Shown: positions 8,499 to 16,671, counted from the stretch's first letter. The stretch: 33,911 nt of DNA from Phycisphaeraceae bacterium (GCA_002686995.1 NYZC01000052.1:1-33911), one strand, 5' to 3'. Made by a program: numbers and translations. Notes: generated by a model not told the origin, from the letters alone.

Positions 8499-8537
8499 GC
8501 AAAAAGACCCGTTCTCGCTCAACCTTGGGAGCTGCAA

Positions 8538-8565
8538 GCCCCGCGACTTCGGTCGCGGGGCTTTT
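8538..8565 (+). terminator. Intrinsic terminator of the PEP-CTERM operon
   Basis: GCCCCGCGAC (8538-8547) and GTCGCGGGGC (8552-8561) form a perfect 10-bp stem closed by the stable tetraloop TTCG, followed by TTTT (8562-8565). Two A-T pairs can extend the stem outward. This is the clearest Rho-independent terminator in the window. Confidence 0.92.
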
Positions 8566-8649
8566 CTCTGCGCCGAACCTGCCCAGACGTTGGAGCCCCA
8601 CCAGCCCTGCCAGCGGGCTCCCCCCGTGCCGGGTCCCGGTCAACTGCCG

Positions 8650-8666
8650 TATCGGTCGGACCGATA
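8650..8666. promoter_or_regulatory. 17-bp perfect palindrome, candidate operator
   Basis: TATCGGTC (8650-8657), a central G (8658) and GACCGATA (8659-8666) form a perfect 8-bp dyad 25 bp before the response-regulator start. A one-base centre is too tight for an RNA hairpin, so a DNA-binding dimer site is more likely. The regulator is unknown. Confidence 0.4.
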
Positions 8667-8691
8667 GTGAACCGGAGGCGGCCCGACCCCC

Positions 8692-9078
8692 ATGGTCCGA
8701 TATAAGCTCCTTCTCGCCGACGACGAACCCCACGTCACGCACCTGCTGGCTCGCCGCTTCGCGGCAGAGGGCATGGAGGTGATGGTCGCGGACGATGGCC
8801 AGCAGGCCTTCGATCTCGCCTGCGAATCAGTCCCTGACGTCATCGTGAGCGACTTCCAGATGCCGATTCTCGACGGCTACGAGATGGCCGTCCGCCTGAG
8901 CGTCAACCCCGCCACGGCCTCGATCCCCATCCTGATGCTGACCGCGCGGGGTCACAAGCTCACCCAGGAGCAGATCGCCAGTACGAGCATCAGGCTCCTG
9001 ATGTCCAAGCCCTTTAGTGCCCGCGACCTCGTGGCCGGCGTCAGATCGCTCCTGCCCGCGGCATCCGCCGCAGCGTAG
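8692..9078 (+). CDS. Single-domain response regulator (CheY-like)
   Basis: A 128-residue receiver domain with no output domain. The acidic pocket is D10, D11 and E12. The phosphoacceptor is D54 in VSDFQMP, the switch threonine is T84 in MLTARG, and the conserved lysine is K106 in SKPF. It presumably takes a phosphate from a histidine kinase not present here and signals to a partner. The partner is probably the HD-GYP protein that starts 12 bp downstream; separate receiver and HD-GYP genes in one operon mirror the fused RpfG arrangement. A GGAGG lies about 14 nt before the ATG, farther than ideal. Confidence 0.92.
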   Translation: MVRYKLLLADDEPHVTHLLARRFAAEGMEVMVADDGQQAFDLACESVPDVIVSDFQMPILDGYEMAVRLSVNPATASIPILMLTARGHKLTQEQIASTSIRLLMSKPFSARDLVAGVRSLLPAASAAA

Positions 9079-9090
9079 CCAGAGGGTTTC

Positions 9091-10689
9091 TTGAGCACCT
9101 CCGTCAAATCGCGCCCGACGCACCGCGAGCTGGCCCGCCACTGCATGGAGATGGGCCTGCTCACGTGGCACCTGGTGCGTGACGAATTCAATGAGCCGGA
9201 CCTCGACGGCTGCGGACGCAGGTGGTGCCGGTCACCCAGGGCCCGCGGCCTGGTCCGTGACGCACTCGAGTCCTGGCTGTCCGAACCTTCACCGAATCGA
9301 CGTGAGATCGCGGAGGGGGCCGCCTTCGCCCCGTTCGTGCACGAGCACGGCGCCCACCGGTTCGGTGTATCCGCAGTGCTCCTCGCCGACGAACGATTCC
9401 TCGAGAGCGACCTGTTCCGCGGAATCTGCGCCTCGGCCGCGGTCGCCAGGGACGAGGCCGCGGAAGCCCTTCAGCCTCATCTCGTCCGGTCCGACGCGCT
9501 CGGCCTGGAGCGACTCCTGCACGATCACCACCGCACGCTCATCGAAGCCGCTCGCAACGAGGTGGCCCTCGACACGTTCAGCGACGAACTGGCCCAGTCG
9601 TACGAAGAGATCGCCCTGTTCTATCGGCTGGGGCGATCGATGACGCAGACTTCCGATCCGCTGCAGTTCGTCGAGCAAACCTGCCACGAGGTCTGCCAGA
9701 CGCTCCCGTTCGACTGGATCTGCGTGATCTTCACCCGGCCGAACCGATTCGTCGCAGCCCTCTCCGGACGGCAGTTCCTCGCTGGATCGCACCAGGCTCC
9801 ACGGCTGGCGTTCGAACTGGAGGTCGCCGCACAGCTCAAATCCATGCAGGTTGGAGAACGCCCTGCCCTGCTCGCCTCGGACGAGTCCGGACTTCCGGCC
9901 CTCGTCGGCGCGGAGGTGATCGCGAACCCGATCACCCACGACGGCAAGGTGGTCGGGGCCATTCTCGCCGGCAACAAGACCGGCCCGGATCCCGAGGTGC
10001 GCAGCGCCGAGATGAACTTCCTCGAGGCCTCCGCCGACCTGCTGGGGATCTACCACGAGAACATGGCTCGCTTCACCGAGCAGCGCAGCCTGTTCCTGGG
10101 CACGCTGGGCGCCCTGACCGCTTCGATCGACGCCAAGGATCGGTACACCCGCGGCCACTCGGAGCGCGTGGCACTGCTCGCCGGACTTCTCGCCGGCGCG
10201 GCGGGCTTCGACACGGAGACAGTCGAGTGCTATCGGATCGGCGGCCTCGTGCACGACGTCGGCAAGATCGGCATCCCGGAAGCGGTGCTCTGCAAGAAGG
10301 GGCGGCTCACGGACGAGCAGTTCGCTCAGATCCAGCAGCACCCCGTGATCGGGCACCAGATCCTCAAGGACATCCCGCCGCTGGCGCGGGTCCTGCCCGG
10401 CGTGCTCCACCACCATGAGAAGTGGGACGGCTCCGGTTATCCCTATGGGCTCTCGGGTGAGCGGATTCCCCAGATCGCGCGCGTCCTCTGCGTCGCGGAC
10501 TCCTTCGATGCGATGAGCTCCACGCGCTCCTATCGCCCGGGCATGCTCCGTGAGCGTGTCATCGCGGAGTTCGACGACTGCGCAGGGACCCATTTCGACC
10601 CGGAGTGGTGCCGCATGATCCCGAAGATCGATCTGACCCGGTACGACGAGCTGGTCGCACGGACCGCCGTCACCCGGGATGCAGCCTGA
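9091..10689 (+). CDS. GAF and HD-GYP domain protein, predicted cyclic-di-GMP phosphodiesterase
   Basis: A 532-residue cytoplasmic protein. Residues 1-165 match no domain I recognise. About 170-330 looks like a GAF sensor domain. About 335-520 is an HD-GYP domain with H388/D389 in VHDVGKIG, HHHEKWDGSGYP containing G449-Y450-P451, and VADSFDAMSSTRSYRP. The key metal and GYP residues are present, so hydrolysis of cyclic-di-GMP is likely. The proposed start is TTG 9091 with AGAGGG upstream; an ATG at 9145 is the alternative. It forms a two-gene operon with the preceding response regulator and is followed by a terminator. A link to flagellin and surface proteins nearby is inferred from context. 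Confidence 0.93.
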   Translation: MSTSVKSRPTHRELARHCMEMGLLTWHLVRDEFNEPDLDGCGRRWCRSPRARGLVRDALESWLSEPSPNRREIAEGAAFAPFVHEHGAHRFGVSAVLLADERFLESDLFRGICASAAVARDEAAEALQPHLVRSDALGLERLLHDHHRTLIEAARNEVALDTFSDELAQSYEEIALFYRLGRSMTQTSDPLQFVEQTCHEVCQTLPFDWICVIFTRPNRFVAALSGRQFLAGSHQAPRLAFELEVAAQLKSMQVGERPALLASDESGLPALVGAEVIANPITHDGKVVGAILAGNKTGPDPEVRSAEMNFLEASADLLGIYHENMARFTEQRSLFLGTLGALTASIDAKDRYTRGHSERVALLAGLLAGAAGFDTETVECYRIGGLVHDVGKIGIPEAVLCKKGRLTDEQFAQIQQHPVIGHQILKDIPPLARVLPGVLHHHEKWDGSGYPYGLSGERIPQIARVLCVADSFDAMSSTRSYRPGMLRERVIAEFDDCAGTHFDPEWCRMIPKIDLTRYDELVARTAVTRDAA

Positions 10690-10702
10690 TCCGCGCATGA
10701 AA

Positions 10703-10734
10703 AAGGCCCTCGCGGCTGTCGCGAAGGCCTTCTT
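10703..10734. terminator. Bidirectional intrinsic terminator
   Basis: AAGGCC then TCGCG (10703-10714) pairs with CGCGA then GGCCTT (10720-10731), with one C/A mismatch and loop GCTGT. On the plus strand TCTT follows. On the minus strand the stem is followed by a run of T (the A run at 10700-10704). It lies between the converging ends of the HD-GYP gene and the pilin-like gene and can serve both. Confidence 0.8.
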
Positions 10735-10758
10735 GTGATTCAGGATTGGCGGCAGCGG

Positions 10759-11253
10759 TCAATACGTGTTGAACGCGATGCCCTCGAAGTCGAGTTCGGT
10801 CGCCACCAGAGCGGCCTTGATGTCGCCCGTCGTCGCGTTGTAGTCCCAGGCGAGACCTGCCCCCGTGCCGGAGCCGACCGCCTTGAGGCCCTTCTTGGTG
10901 CCGACGGGAATCTCGGGCACGGCCTTCAGGTAGGGCCCGTAGATGACACCGGTCGAGCTCACGGGCGTCGCCGACACGACCGTACCGTCGACATTGCTGA
11001 ACTTCGTGAGCTGCTCGACGATGTCGGGCGTCGTGCCGAGCGTGGGATTGCGCCCCTCGTGCTCGGCCCGATAGAGCTCGATCGAGCTGCGGAGCACCGC
11101 GAGGCTGCCCTTGAGGGAGATGCCGCCGGCGTTGTTGACGCCGCGTGTCATCCGCGGAATCGCAATCGCGGAGATGACTCCGATAATCACGACGACGATG
11201 ACCAGCTCGATGAGGCTGAAACCGGCGAAGCGGCGAGATCTTGATCGATGCAT
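10759..11253 (-). CDS. Type II/IV pilin-like protein with prepilin signal
   Basis: A 164-residue protein with a class III (prepilin) leader: basic residues 1-10, cleavage expected at G11/F12 in RFAGFSLIE, and the typical glutamate E16 at mature position 5. It is followed by the hydrophobic stretch LVIVVVIIGVISAIAI, which anchors the protein and packs in the pilus core. The rest is a small soluble domain. It is probably a type II secretion pseudopilin (GspG-like) or a type IV pilin; the two cannot be told apart by eye. ATG 11253 has AAGGAG upstream on the minus strand. The GspC/PilP-like gene lies upstream on the same strand, separated by 375 bp of repeats. Confidence 0.88.
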   Translation of the reverse strand: MHRSRSRRFAGFSLIELVIVVVIIGVISAIAIPRMTRGVNNAGGISLKGSLAVLRSSIELYRAEHEGRNPTLGTTPDIVEQLTKFSNVDGTVVSATPVSSTGVIYGPYLKAVPEIPVGTKKGLKAVGSGTGAGLAWDYNATTGDIKAALVATELDFEGIAFNTY

Positions 11254-11392
11254 TAGACTCACTCCTTCAGGACGGTCCGGTGGTGCGGTGTTAGGCCATG
11301 TAAGGCCTATGGCAACATCGACCACGCAGACGTCGCTCTTGAGGTGAGATCGCTCCGGGTACGATTCGGCGCTGCAATGGAGGGATGCGCCC

Positions 11393-11628
11393 CAATCCTG
11401 TTCGGCAGGGATTTTGCCGAGCCTTTTCGATCGCGTACGCGCTGCCGAGCCGGGCCGTTCGCGGCCCGAAGTGCCTGTAGGCGCGTGCCGACTCCGGGCC
11501 GAATACGGCCCGAAGTGCCTGCAGGCGCGTGCCGACTCCGGGCCGAGTACGGCCCGTCTCGGCAACGCAATGCGAACCACCAGGGACGCGGACGCCACAG
11601 TCGGGTTTGCACGCGAAACCCGTGCCGG
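11393..11628. repeat. Expanded MITE-like element with 44-bp palindromic tandem units
   Basis: The left end CAATCCTGTTCGGCAGGGA (11393-11411) matches the terminal repeat of the 12288 element at 18 of 19 bases. It is followed by two complete 44-bp units (11451-11494 and 11495-11538) and a partial third from 11539. Each unit starts with CGGGCCG, four bases and CGGCCCG, a perfect hairpin. The element continues with CTCGGCAACGCAATGCGAA, close to the CTCGGTAACGCAAGTCGAA of the other copy, and ends in a degraded right end near 11618. A separate hairpin (CGGGTTT 11602-11608, AAACCCG 11616-11622) lies just after the stop of the minus-strand gene at 11629. Confidence 0.75.
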
Positions 11629-12198
11629 TCAGGGAGAAAGCTGGTTCGCCTGCAGGGCGAGCGTCGCTACCTCTTCGCCGTCGCTGAATCGCGCGGCCTT
11701 TTCGGTCACGTTGATGAGTTTGAAGCCGTTGATCTTCTGACCGACGCGGACGGCACGACCGTCGACCATGGCCAGCCCCTGCCGCCCCACGAGGACGCCG
11801 GACAGCTGATGGCGGGCCGCGAACTGCTCGGCCCGGGAGATGGCCGGAGCGGCCTGCCTTACGGGCTCCGCCGGAAGGCTGATCCAGTCCGGAGCGTCCA
11901 GGAACACTCCGCCGATGTCCGCAACGGGAACCTCGTGATCCGTGGCGAGCGTCTCGAGCCGCTCTGCCAGGCTCGGACCGGGGTCGATCTGAATCGAAGG
12001 CACCGGTTGTGCGGCCGCCGGCGTCGCTTCCGGCCCTGCCGCGATCTCCGGTGCGGCCGCGGCCATCAACAGCGGAGCGGCCTCTGCGGTCGCGGGGCTC
12101 GATGCCGCTCCGCCCAGCCATAACCTGTCGATAGCCAGGCAGGCGAGCGACAGGCACATCACCGCGACGTAGACCTTCTGGCTCTTGGTGAGTTTCAT
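11629..12198 (-). CDS. GspC/PilP-like inner-membrane protein (putative)
   Basis: A 189-residue protein with one N-terminal membrane segment (about 10-30, VYVAVMCLSLACLAIDRLWL), an alanine- and proline-rich linker, and a C-terminal domain (about 130-185). The C-terminal segments MVDGRAVRVGQKINGFKL and LINVTEKAARFSDGEEV resemble the homology-region fold of type II secretion GspC or pilus PilP proteins. The function, linking inner and outer membrane parts of a secretion or pilus machine, is inferred from this resemblance and from the pilin-like gene downstream. ATG 12198 is the likely start, though no clear ribosome binding site is seen. MITE-like repeats lie on both sides of the gene. Confidence 0.6.
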   Translation of the reverse strand: MKLTKSQKVYVAVMCLSLACLAIDRLWLGGAASSPATAEAAPLLMAAAAPEIAAGPEATPAAAQPVPSIQIDPGPSLAERLETLATDHEVPVADIGGVFLDAPDWISLPAEPVRQAAPAISRAEQFAARHQLSGVLVGRQGLAMVDGRAVRVGQKINGFKLINVTEKAARFSDGEEVATLALQANQLSP

Positions 12199-12287
12199 GA
12201 CGAAGCAAGCAAACGATTCAGCAGGCACCGATGCAAATCGGATCCGAAAAAAAAAAAGCCTGATTCCTCGACCGTCCTGGTCAGACA

Positions 12288-12402
12288 CAATCCTGTTCGG
12301 CACGGATTCCGCGGTGCGTTCATCGGGATCGCCTCACCGATCCGGGCCGGGGACGGCCCGGCTCGGTAACGCAAGTCGAAGCGTCCGTGCCGAACAGGAT
12401 TG
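12288..12402. mobile_element. 115-bp MITE-like element with 19-bp terminal inverted repeats
   Basis: The left end CAATCCTGTTCGGCACGGA (12288-12306) and the right end TCCGTGCCGAACAGGATTG (12384-12402) are perfect inverted repeats of 19 bp. Inside is a perfect hairpin: CCGGGCCG (12342-12349), loop GGGA, CGGCCCGG (12354-12361). It has no coding capacity. Its right end is 95 bp before the speA start. No flanking target-site duplication could be made out. The left end and core recur at 11393-11628 in the same orientation. Confidence 0.75.
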
Positions 12403-12497
12403 CGACCGTCGCCATCCATGGATCTCGAACCGAAGGCAATGCGGTCACGATCATCGGGGCCTATCATGACCGCCGTCGTCAGACCCGCGATCCGATC

Positions 12498-14468
12498 ATG
12501 ACGCTCGGCCATCCCCCGATCACTGCCCCTTCCGATGTCGCCGCCGTGCCCGCCGCCGGCGGCGCGTCGTGGTCGACGAGCGACGCCGCGCAGCTATACG
12601 CCGTGGACCGATGGGGACAGGGCTACTTCGCCATCGGCGATCACGGGCACCTGACGGTGCGCCCCGAGGGGGATCCGGCCCGCGCGATCGATCTGAAGCG
12701 CCTCGTCGACGACCTGCGGGCACGCGACCTGCACCCGCCATTGCTGATCCGCTTCGCCGACATTCTCCAGCATCGTGTCAACCACATTCACCGCGCGTTC
12801 GAGACCGCGATCCGCGACAACGAGTTCCGCGGGCGCTACCAGTGCGTCTATCCGATCAAGGTCAACCAGCAACGGCACGTCGTCGAGGAGATCCTGAACG
12901 TCGGCCGGTCCTTCGACATGGGCGTCGAGGCCGGCAGCAAGCCCGAGCTGCTCGCGGTCATGGCGACCGTCCGCGACGACGACACGCTGATCATCTGCAA
13001 CGGCTTCAAGGACGATGCGTTCATCGAGGCGGTGATCCTCGCCGCCAAGATCGGCAAGCGCGTCATTCCCGTCGTCGAGAAGTTCAGCGAGCTTCGCCTC
13101 ATCGCACACTACGCGAAGCTGCATGACGTCAAGCCCGCCATCGGCATCCGCGCGAAGCTGCTGACCCAGGGCCGGGGCCGATGGGAGCAGTCCAGCGGAT
13201 TGCGGTCGAAGTTCGGGCTGTTCACGTCCGAGATGATCGAGGCTCTGCAGTTCCTGCGCGACCACGACATGGCGGATTGCCTTCGCCTCCTGCACTTCCA
13301 CCTCGGCAGCCAGGCCCAGGACATCACGACCGTCAAGAGCGCGATCGGCGAGCTCGCCCGGCTCTACGTCGAGCTGACGCGGATGGGCGCGGCGCTCGAG
13401 TACATCGACGTCGGCGGCGGCCTCGGCGTCGATTACGCGGGATCGAAGAGCAACTTCGAATCGAGCGTCAACTACAGCCTCGAGGAATACGCCTCGAACG
13501 TGGTGTTCCACGTCCGCGAGGTGTGCGACCAGGCCGGCGTCGCGCATCCGACGATCATCAGCGAGTCCGGCCGGGCGCTCGTCGCCTACCACAGCGTGCT
13601 GATCGTCAACGTGTCGGACTGGAGCGGCTTCGACCGCTTCGAGGTGCCCGAGACGCTGCCGGACCCCGACCTGGCGCCGCAACCGCTGCGCAATCTCTTC
13701 GACACCCATCGCGAGCTCGATGCGGACAATTACAGCGAGTTCTATTTCGACGCCCGGCTGGCCTGGGACCAGATCCTCGACCTGTTCAAGCTCGGTTACT
13801 GCACGATCGAGCAGCGCGGGCTGGCCGAGCGGCTCTATTTCACGATCTGCTCGCGCGTGTTCGCGATGGTGCGGGACCTCGATCCGATCCCCGAGGACTT
13901 CGCGCACCTCGAGCGGATGCTCGCTGACACCTATTTCTGCAACTGGTCGGTGTTCCAGTCGCTGCCTGACAGTTGGGCGATCGATCAGCTGTTTCCGGTC
14001 ATGCCCATCCATCGCCTGGGCGAGCGCCCGACCTGCCGGGGCACGCTCGCCGACATCACCTGCGATTCGGACGGCCGCGTCGACCGGTTCATCGGCCCCC
14101 ACGAGGTCCGCCCCGTGCTCGATCTGCATCCCTGCACCGGCGGCGACTACTACCTGGGCATCTTCCTGGTCGGCGCCTACCAGGAGATCCTCGGCGACAT
14201 GCACAATCTCCTCGGCGACACGACGGCGATTCACGTCTCGCTCGCCGACGATGGCGCGCCGCATATTGATGAAGTCGTCAAGGGCGACACCGTCCGCGAG
14301 GTGCTTCACTACGTGCAGTACTCGGCGGACGAGCTGCTCCGTTCGATGCGCCGCAAGATTGAGCGATCACTGCGCGAGAAGCGCCTGACGCTCGAGGAGT
14401 CGCGCCGGCTGCTCCAGTTCTACGAATCCGGCCTGAACGGCTACACCTATCTCTCGCACCCGTCGTAG
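12498..14468 (+). CDS. speA: Biosynthetic arginine decarboxylase
   Basis: A 656-residue PLP enzyme that converts arginine to agmatine, the first step of one polyamine route. Its alanine-racemase-type barrel shows the PLP lysine K121 in YPIKVNQQ, followed by GSKPELL, LHFHLGSQ, YIDVGGGLGVDY and SESGRALVAYH. Length fits the SpeA family (about 630-660). ATG 12498 is preferred; the frame is open from 12387, but that extension lies partly in the MITE-like element. No strong ribosome binding site is visible. No agmatinase or agmatine deiminase gene is nearby. The stop codon TAG (14466-14468) is the GTAG of a REP element that begins at 14464. Confidence 0.95.
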   Translation: MTLGHPPITAPSDVAAVPAAGGASWSTSDAAQLYAVDRWGQGYFAIGDHGHLTVRPEGDPARAIDLKRLVDDLRARDLHPPLLIRFADILQHRVNHIHRAFETAIRDNEFRGRYQCVYPIKVNQQRHVVEEILNVGRSFDMGVEAGSKPELLAVMATVRDDDTLIICNGFKDDAFIEAVILAAKIGKRVIPVVEKFSELRLIAHYAKLHDVKPAIGIRAKLLTQGRGRWEQSSGLRSKFGLFTSEMIEALQFLRDHDMADCLRLLHFHLGSQAQDITTVKSAIGELARLYVELTRMGAALEYIDVGGGLGVDYAGSKSNFESSVNYSLEEYASNVVFHVREVCDQAGVAHPTIISESGRALVAYHSVLIVNVSDWSGFDRFEVPETLPDPDLAPQPLRNLFDTHRELDADNYSEFYFDARLAWDQILDLFKLGYCTIEQRGLAERLYFTICSRVFAMVRDLDPIPEDFAHLERMLADTYFCNWSVFQSLPDSWAIDQLFPVMPIHRLGERPTCRGTLADITCDSDGRVDRFIGPHEVRPVLDLHPCTGGDYYLGIFLVGAYQEILGDMHNLLGDTTAIHVSLADDGAPHIDEVVKGDTVREVLHYVQYSADELLRSMRRKIERSLREKRLTLEESRRLLQFYESGLNGYTYLSHPS

Positions 14469-14557
14469 CTGAAGTCGCCAGACTTCAGAGGACCGCGCAC
14501 GGGGCAACCCTGGATGTCCCGTGCGCGTGCTTCTGAAGTCTGGCGACTTCAGCTACG
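14464..14557. repeat. Inverted pair of GTAG-type REP elements with a nested stem
   Basis: Perfect 26-bp arms lie at 14464-14489 and 14532-14557. Each arm is itself a REP: GTAG followed by hairpin arms CTGAAGTC and GACTTCAG around a GCCA loop. Between them is a second nested inverted repeat (GCGCACGGG 14495-14503, CCCGTGCGC 14518-14526). The first arm contains the speA stop codon. This has the form of a REPIN, mobilised in trans by RAYT transposases in other bacteria; no RAYT gene is in the window. From 14558 to 14680 nothing else is seen. Confidence 0.9.
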
Positions 14558-14581
14558 GGCCTGGGACGCAATCTCGCGCTC

Positions 14582-14614
<33 letters not shown>

Positions 14615-14680
14615 CAGATTCGGAGAGCGAGATCCCGTAACGCCACGCGCGTGCTGCCTCGCGCGCCCCGGCATCGGCGC

Positions 14681-15718
14681 TCAATCCACCAGGCTCGAAC
14701 TCTCACCGGGCAGATGCACCACGACCCCCGCGTCCGTTCGGACGACCAGCCCCTCGCGCGGGTCGATGTCCACGGCCTGTCCCCGAACGATGCGGCCGTC
14801 GTGGCGCAGGGCGACCCGGCGGCCGATCAGGGCGCTGCGTCGTCGCCATTCCGCGGCCAGCTGAGCCGTATCCGGTTCGCGCAGCGCCTTTTCGACGCCC
14901 AGGATCACGGCGGCGAGCACCGCGAGGCGGTCGACGTCGAGGCCGTGCATCGCGAGGCTGGTCAGCGTGTCGCGCAGCGGCGGCGTCGTATCGGGGATGC
15001 GATCTTCGGTGAGCGAGACGTTGACGCCGATGCCGATGACCGCGGCGCGCCGGTGGCCGGCCGTGAACTGCTCGACGAGGATGCCCGCGAGCTTGCGCCG
15101 GCCCGCGAGCAGATCGTTGGGCCACCTGACGTCGAGCTCGGGAGCGCGCCCGGCACATGCCGCGTCGATCCCCCGCGCCGTGCCGATGACGCTTGCGAGC
15201 ATCAACCGGTCGACAGTCATGGACGGATCGCGCTGCGGCGCGACGTACGCGCGGCTGAAGAGGATGGCCGTGCCGGGCGGCGCCTGCCAGCGACGACCGA
15301 GCCGGCCGCGGCCGGCAGTCTGCTCGTCGGCGATGTAGATCGATCCATCGGATCCGGCGCCTTCCGCCTCGATGGCCGTGCGGACGAGATCCTGGGTGCT
15401 CGACGTTTGCGCGTAGACCGCCCGAACGCGCGCCGACGCGCCGGATTCGTCGCGGGCCAGTCGCCATTCGAGGTAGTCGGACCAGGTCGCGATGCCGCTC
15501 GATCGCAGGCGGACGCCCTGCTGGGGGTGTCGGTCGATCCGGCAGCCCGCATGGACAAGCGTTTCGAGATCGCGGTTGACGGCGGTCAGCGGCCGCGCGA
15601 GTCGGGCGGCCAGGTCATGGACCGGGATGAAACCGTCGCGGTTGAGCAGGTGGTCGAGGAGGACGGGATCCGGCGGAGCTTCTGAATGCTGGTTTTCGGA
15701 TTTGATTCGTGGTTTCAC
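14681..15718 (-). CDS. birA: Biotin--[acetyl-CoA-carboxylase] ligase with N-terminal HTH
   Basis: A 345-residue enzyme that activates biotin as biotinyl-AMP and attaches it to carboxylase carrier domains. Residues about 15-70 look like the winged-helix domain that lets BirA act also as a biotin-operon repressor. The catalytic domain has GRGRLGR (136-142), RWPND (198-202), the lysine K209 in KLAGILVE, and GIGVNV. A small C-terminal domain follows. The start is GTG 15718, whose bases overlap the nadC stop (GTGA), so translation is probably coupled. Overlapping nadC-birA order suggests shared cofactor metabolism. Confidence 0.94.
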   Translation of the reverse strand: MKPRIKSENQHSEAPPDPVLLDHLLNRDGFIPVHDLAARLARPLTAVNRDLETLVHAGCRIDRHPQQGVRLRSSGIATWSDYLEWRLARDESGASARVRAVYAQTSSTQDLVRTAIEAEGAGSDGSIYIADEQTAGRGRLGRRWQAPPGTAILFSRAYVAPQRDPSMTVDRLMLASVIGTARGIDAACAGRAPELDVRWPNDLLAGRRKLAGILVEQFTAGHRRAAVIGIGVNVSLTEDRIPDTTPPLRDTLTSLAMHGLDVDRLAVLAAVILGVEKALREPDTAQLAAEWRRRSALIGRRVALRHDGRIVRGQAVDIDPREGLVVRTDAGVVVHLPGESSSLVD

Positions 15719-16614
15719 GACGCCACGTCCAGCGCAAGATCCAGCGCCGGCGCGGAGTGGGTGAGGGCGCCGACGGAGATCAGGTCGACGCCGGCGCGGG
15801 CGACTTCGGCGACCGTGGACAGGTCGATGCCGCCGCTGGCTTCGAGCTGTACGTTCGGCGCGAGACGGTCCCGCATTTGCACGGCCTGCCGCATCGTCGC
15901 CGGCGGCATGTTGTCCAGGAGCACCCGGTCCGGCGAGCATCCGAGCACCCGCTCGAACTGATCGAGGTCGTCGACCTCGACCTCCACGAAAGACGGCGCC
16001 GGGGTCGCGGAGCGGGCTCTTTCGATGGCGGCGGTCAGCTCGGACTCGAGCCGGTCCCGCGGAATGTGCGCCAGATGGTTGTCCTTGACGAGGACGGCGT
16101 CGTACAGCCCGATGCGGTGGTTCTCGCCGCCACCGCAGACGACTGCGTACTTCTGCAGGGCGCGGAGCCCGGGAATCGTCTTGCGGGTGTCGCAGATACG
16201 GGCGTGCGTGTCGGCGACCGCCTCGACGAACCGCGCGGTCATCGTCGCGATCCCCGACAGGTGCGTCATGAAGTTCAGGGCGATGCGCTCGGCGGCCAGG
16301 ACGCTCCTCAGCGATCCGGTCATGGTCGCGATCACGGTGCCCGGTGACAGAACGGCGCCGTCGGTCGCGCGGACCTCGAGCTCGATGGCCGGGTCATAGG
16401 CCCCGGCCAGGTCCGGCAGCAGCGCAGCGCCGCACAGACGGCCCGCCGACCGGGCGACGAACCGGGCCGCGCTTCGCCGCGCAGGATCGATCAGGCATGC
16501 GCTCGTGGCGTCGTGACGGTCCGGGCCGAGATCCTCCTCGACGGCGCGTCGAATCAGCCGATCCAGATCGGCGTCGAGAAGATGTGATTCCTGCTCTTCG
16601 ATGGGGTCGTTCAC
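15715..16614 (-). CDS. nadC: Nicotinate-nucleotide pyrophosphorylase (carboxylating)
   Basis: A 299-residue quinolinate phosphoribosyltransferase. It joins quinolinate and PRPP to give nicotinate mononucleotide in de novo NAD synthesis. Typical marks are AAERIALNFMTHLSGIAT, CDTRKTIPGLRALQKYAV, GGGENHRIGLYDAVLVKDNH, VEVEVDDLDQ, LLDNMPP, LEASGGI and ISVGALTHSAPALD. The start is GTG 16614. The stop overlaps the birA start by four bases. nadA and nadB are not in the window. Confidence 0.95.
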   Translation of the reverse strand: MNDPIEEQESHLLDADLDRLIRRAVEEDLGPDRHDATSACLIDPARRSAARFVARSAGRLCGAALLPDLAGAYDPAIELEVRATDGAVLSPGTVIATMTGSLRSVLAAERIALNFMTHLSGIATMTARFVEAVADTHARICDTRKTIPGLRALQKYAVVCGGGENHRIGLYDAVLVKDNHLAHIPRDRLESELTAAIERARSATPAPSFVEVEVDDLDQFERVLGCSPDRVLLDNMPPATMRQAVQMRDRLAPNVQLEASGGIDLSTVAEVARAGVDLISVGALTHSAPALDLALDVAS

Positions 16615-16671
16615 CGGTGATCGACCAATAAGGACGCTGACAGTCTATCCCCCCGCGGCGCGCCCCGGATC

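Noticed and set aside
11443..11560. CRISPR array
   Set aside because: The 44-bp units are contiguous and near-identical along their whole length, with no unique spacers and no cas genes.
12594..14309. Long minus-strand frame opposite speA
   Set aside because: Antisense shadow of a complete arginine decarboxylase with no motif of its own.
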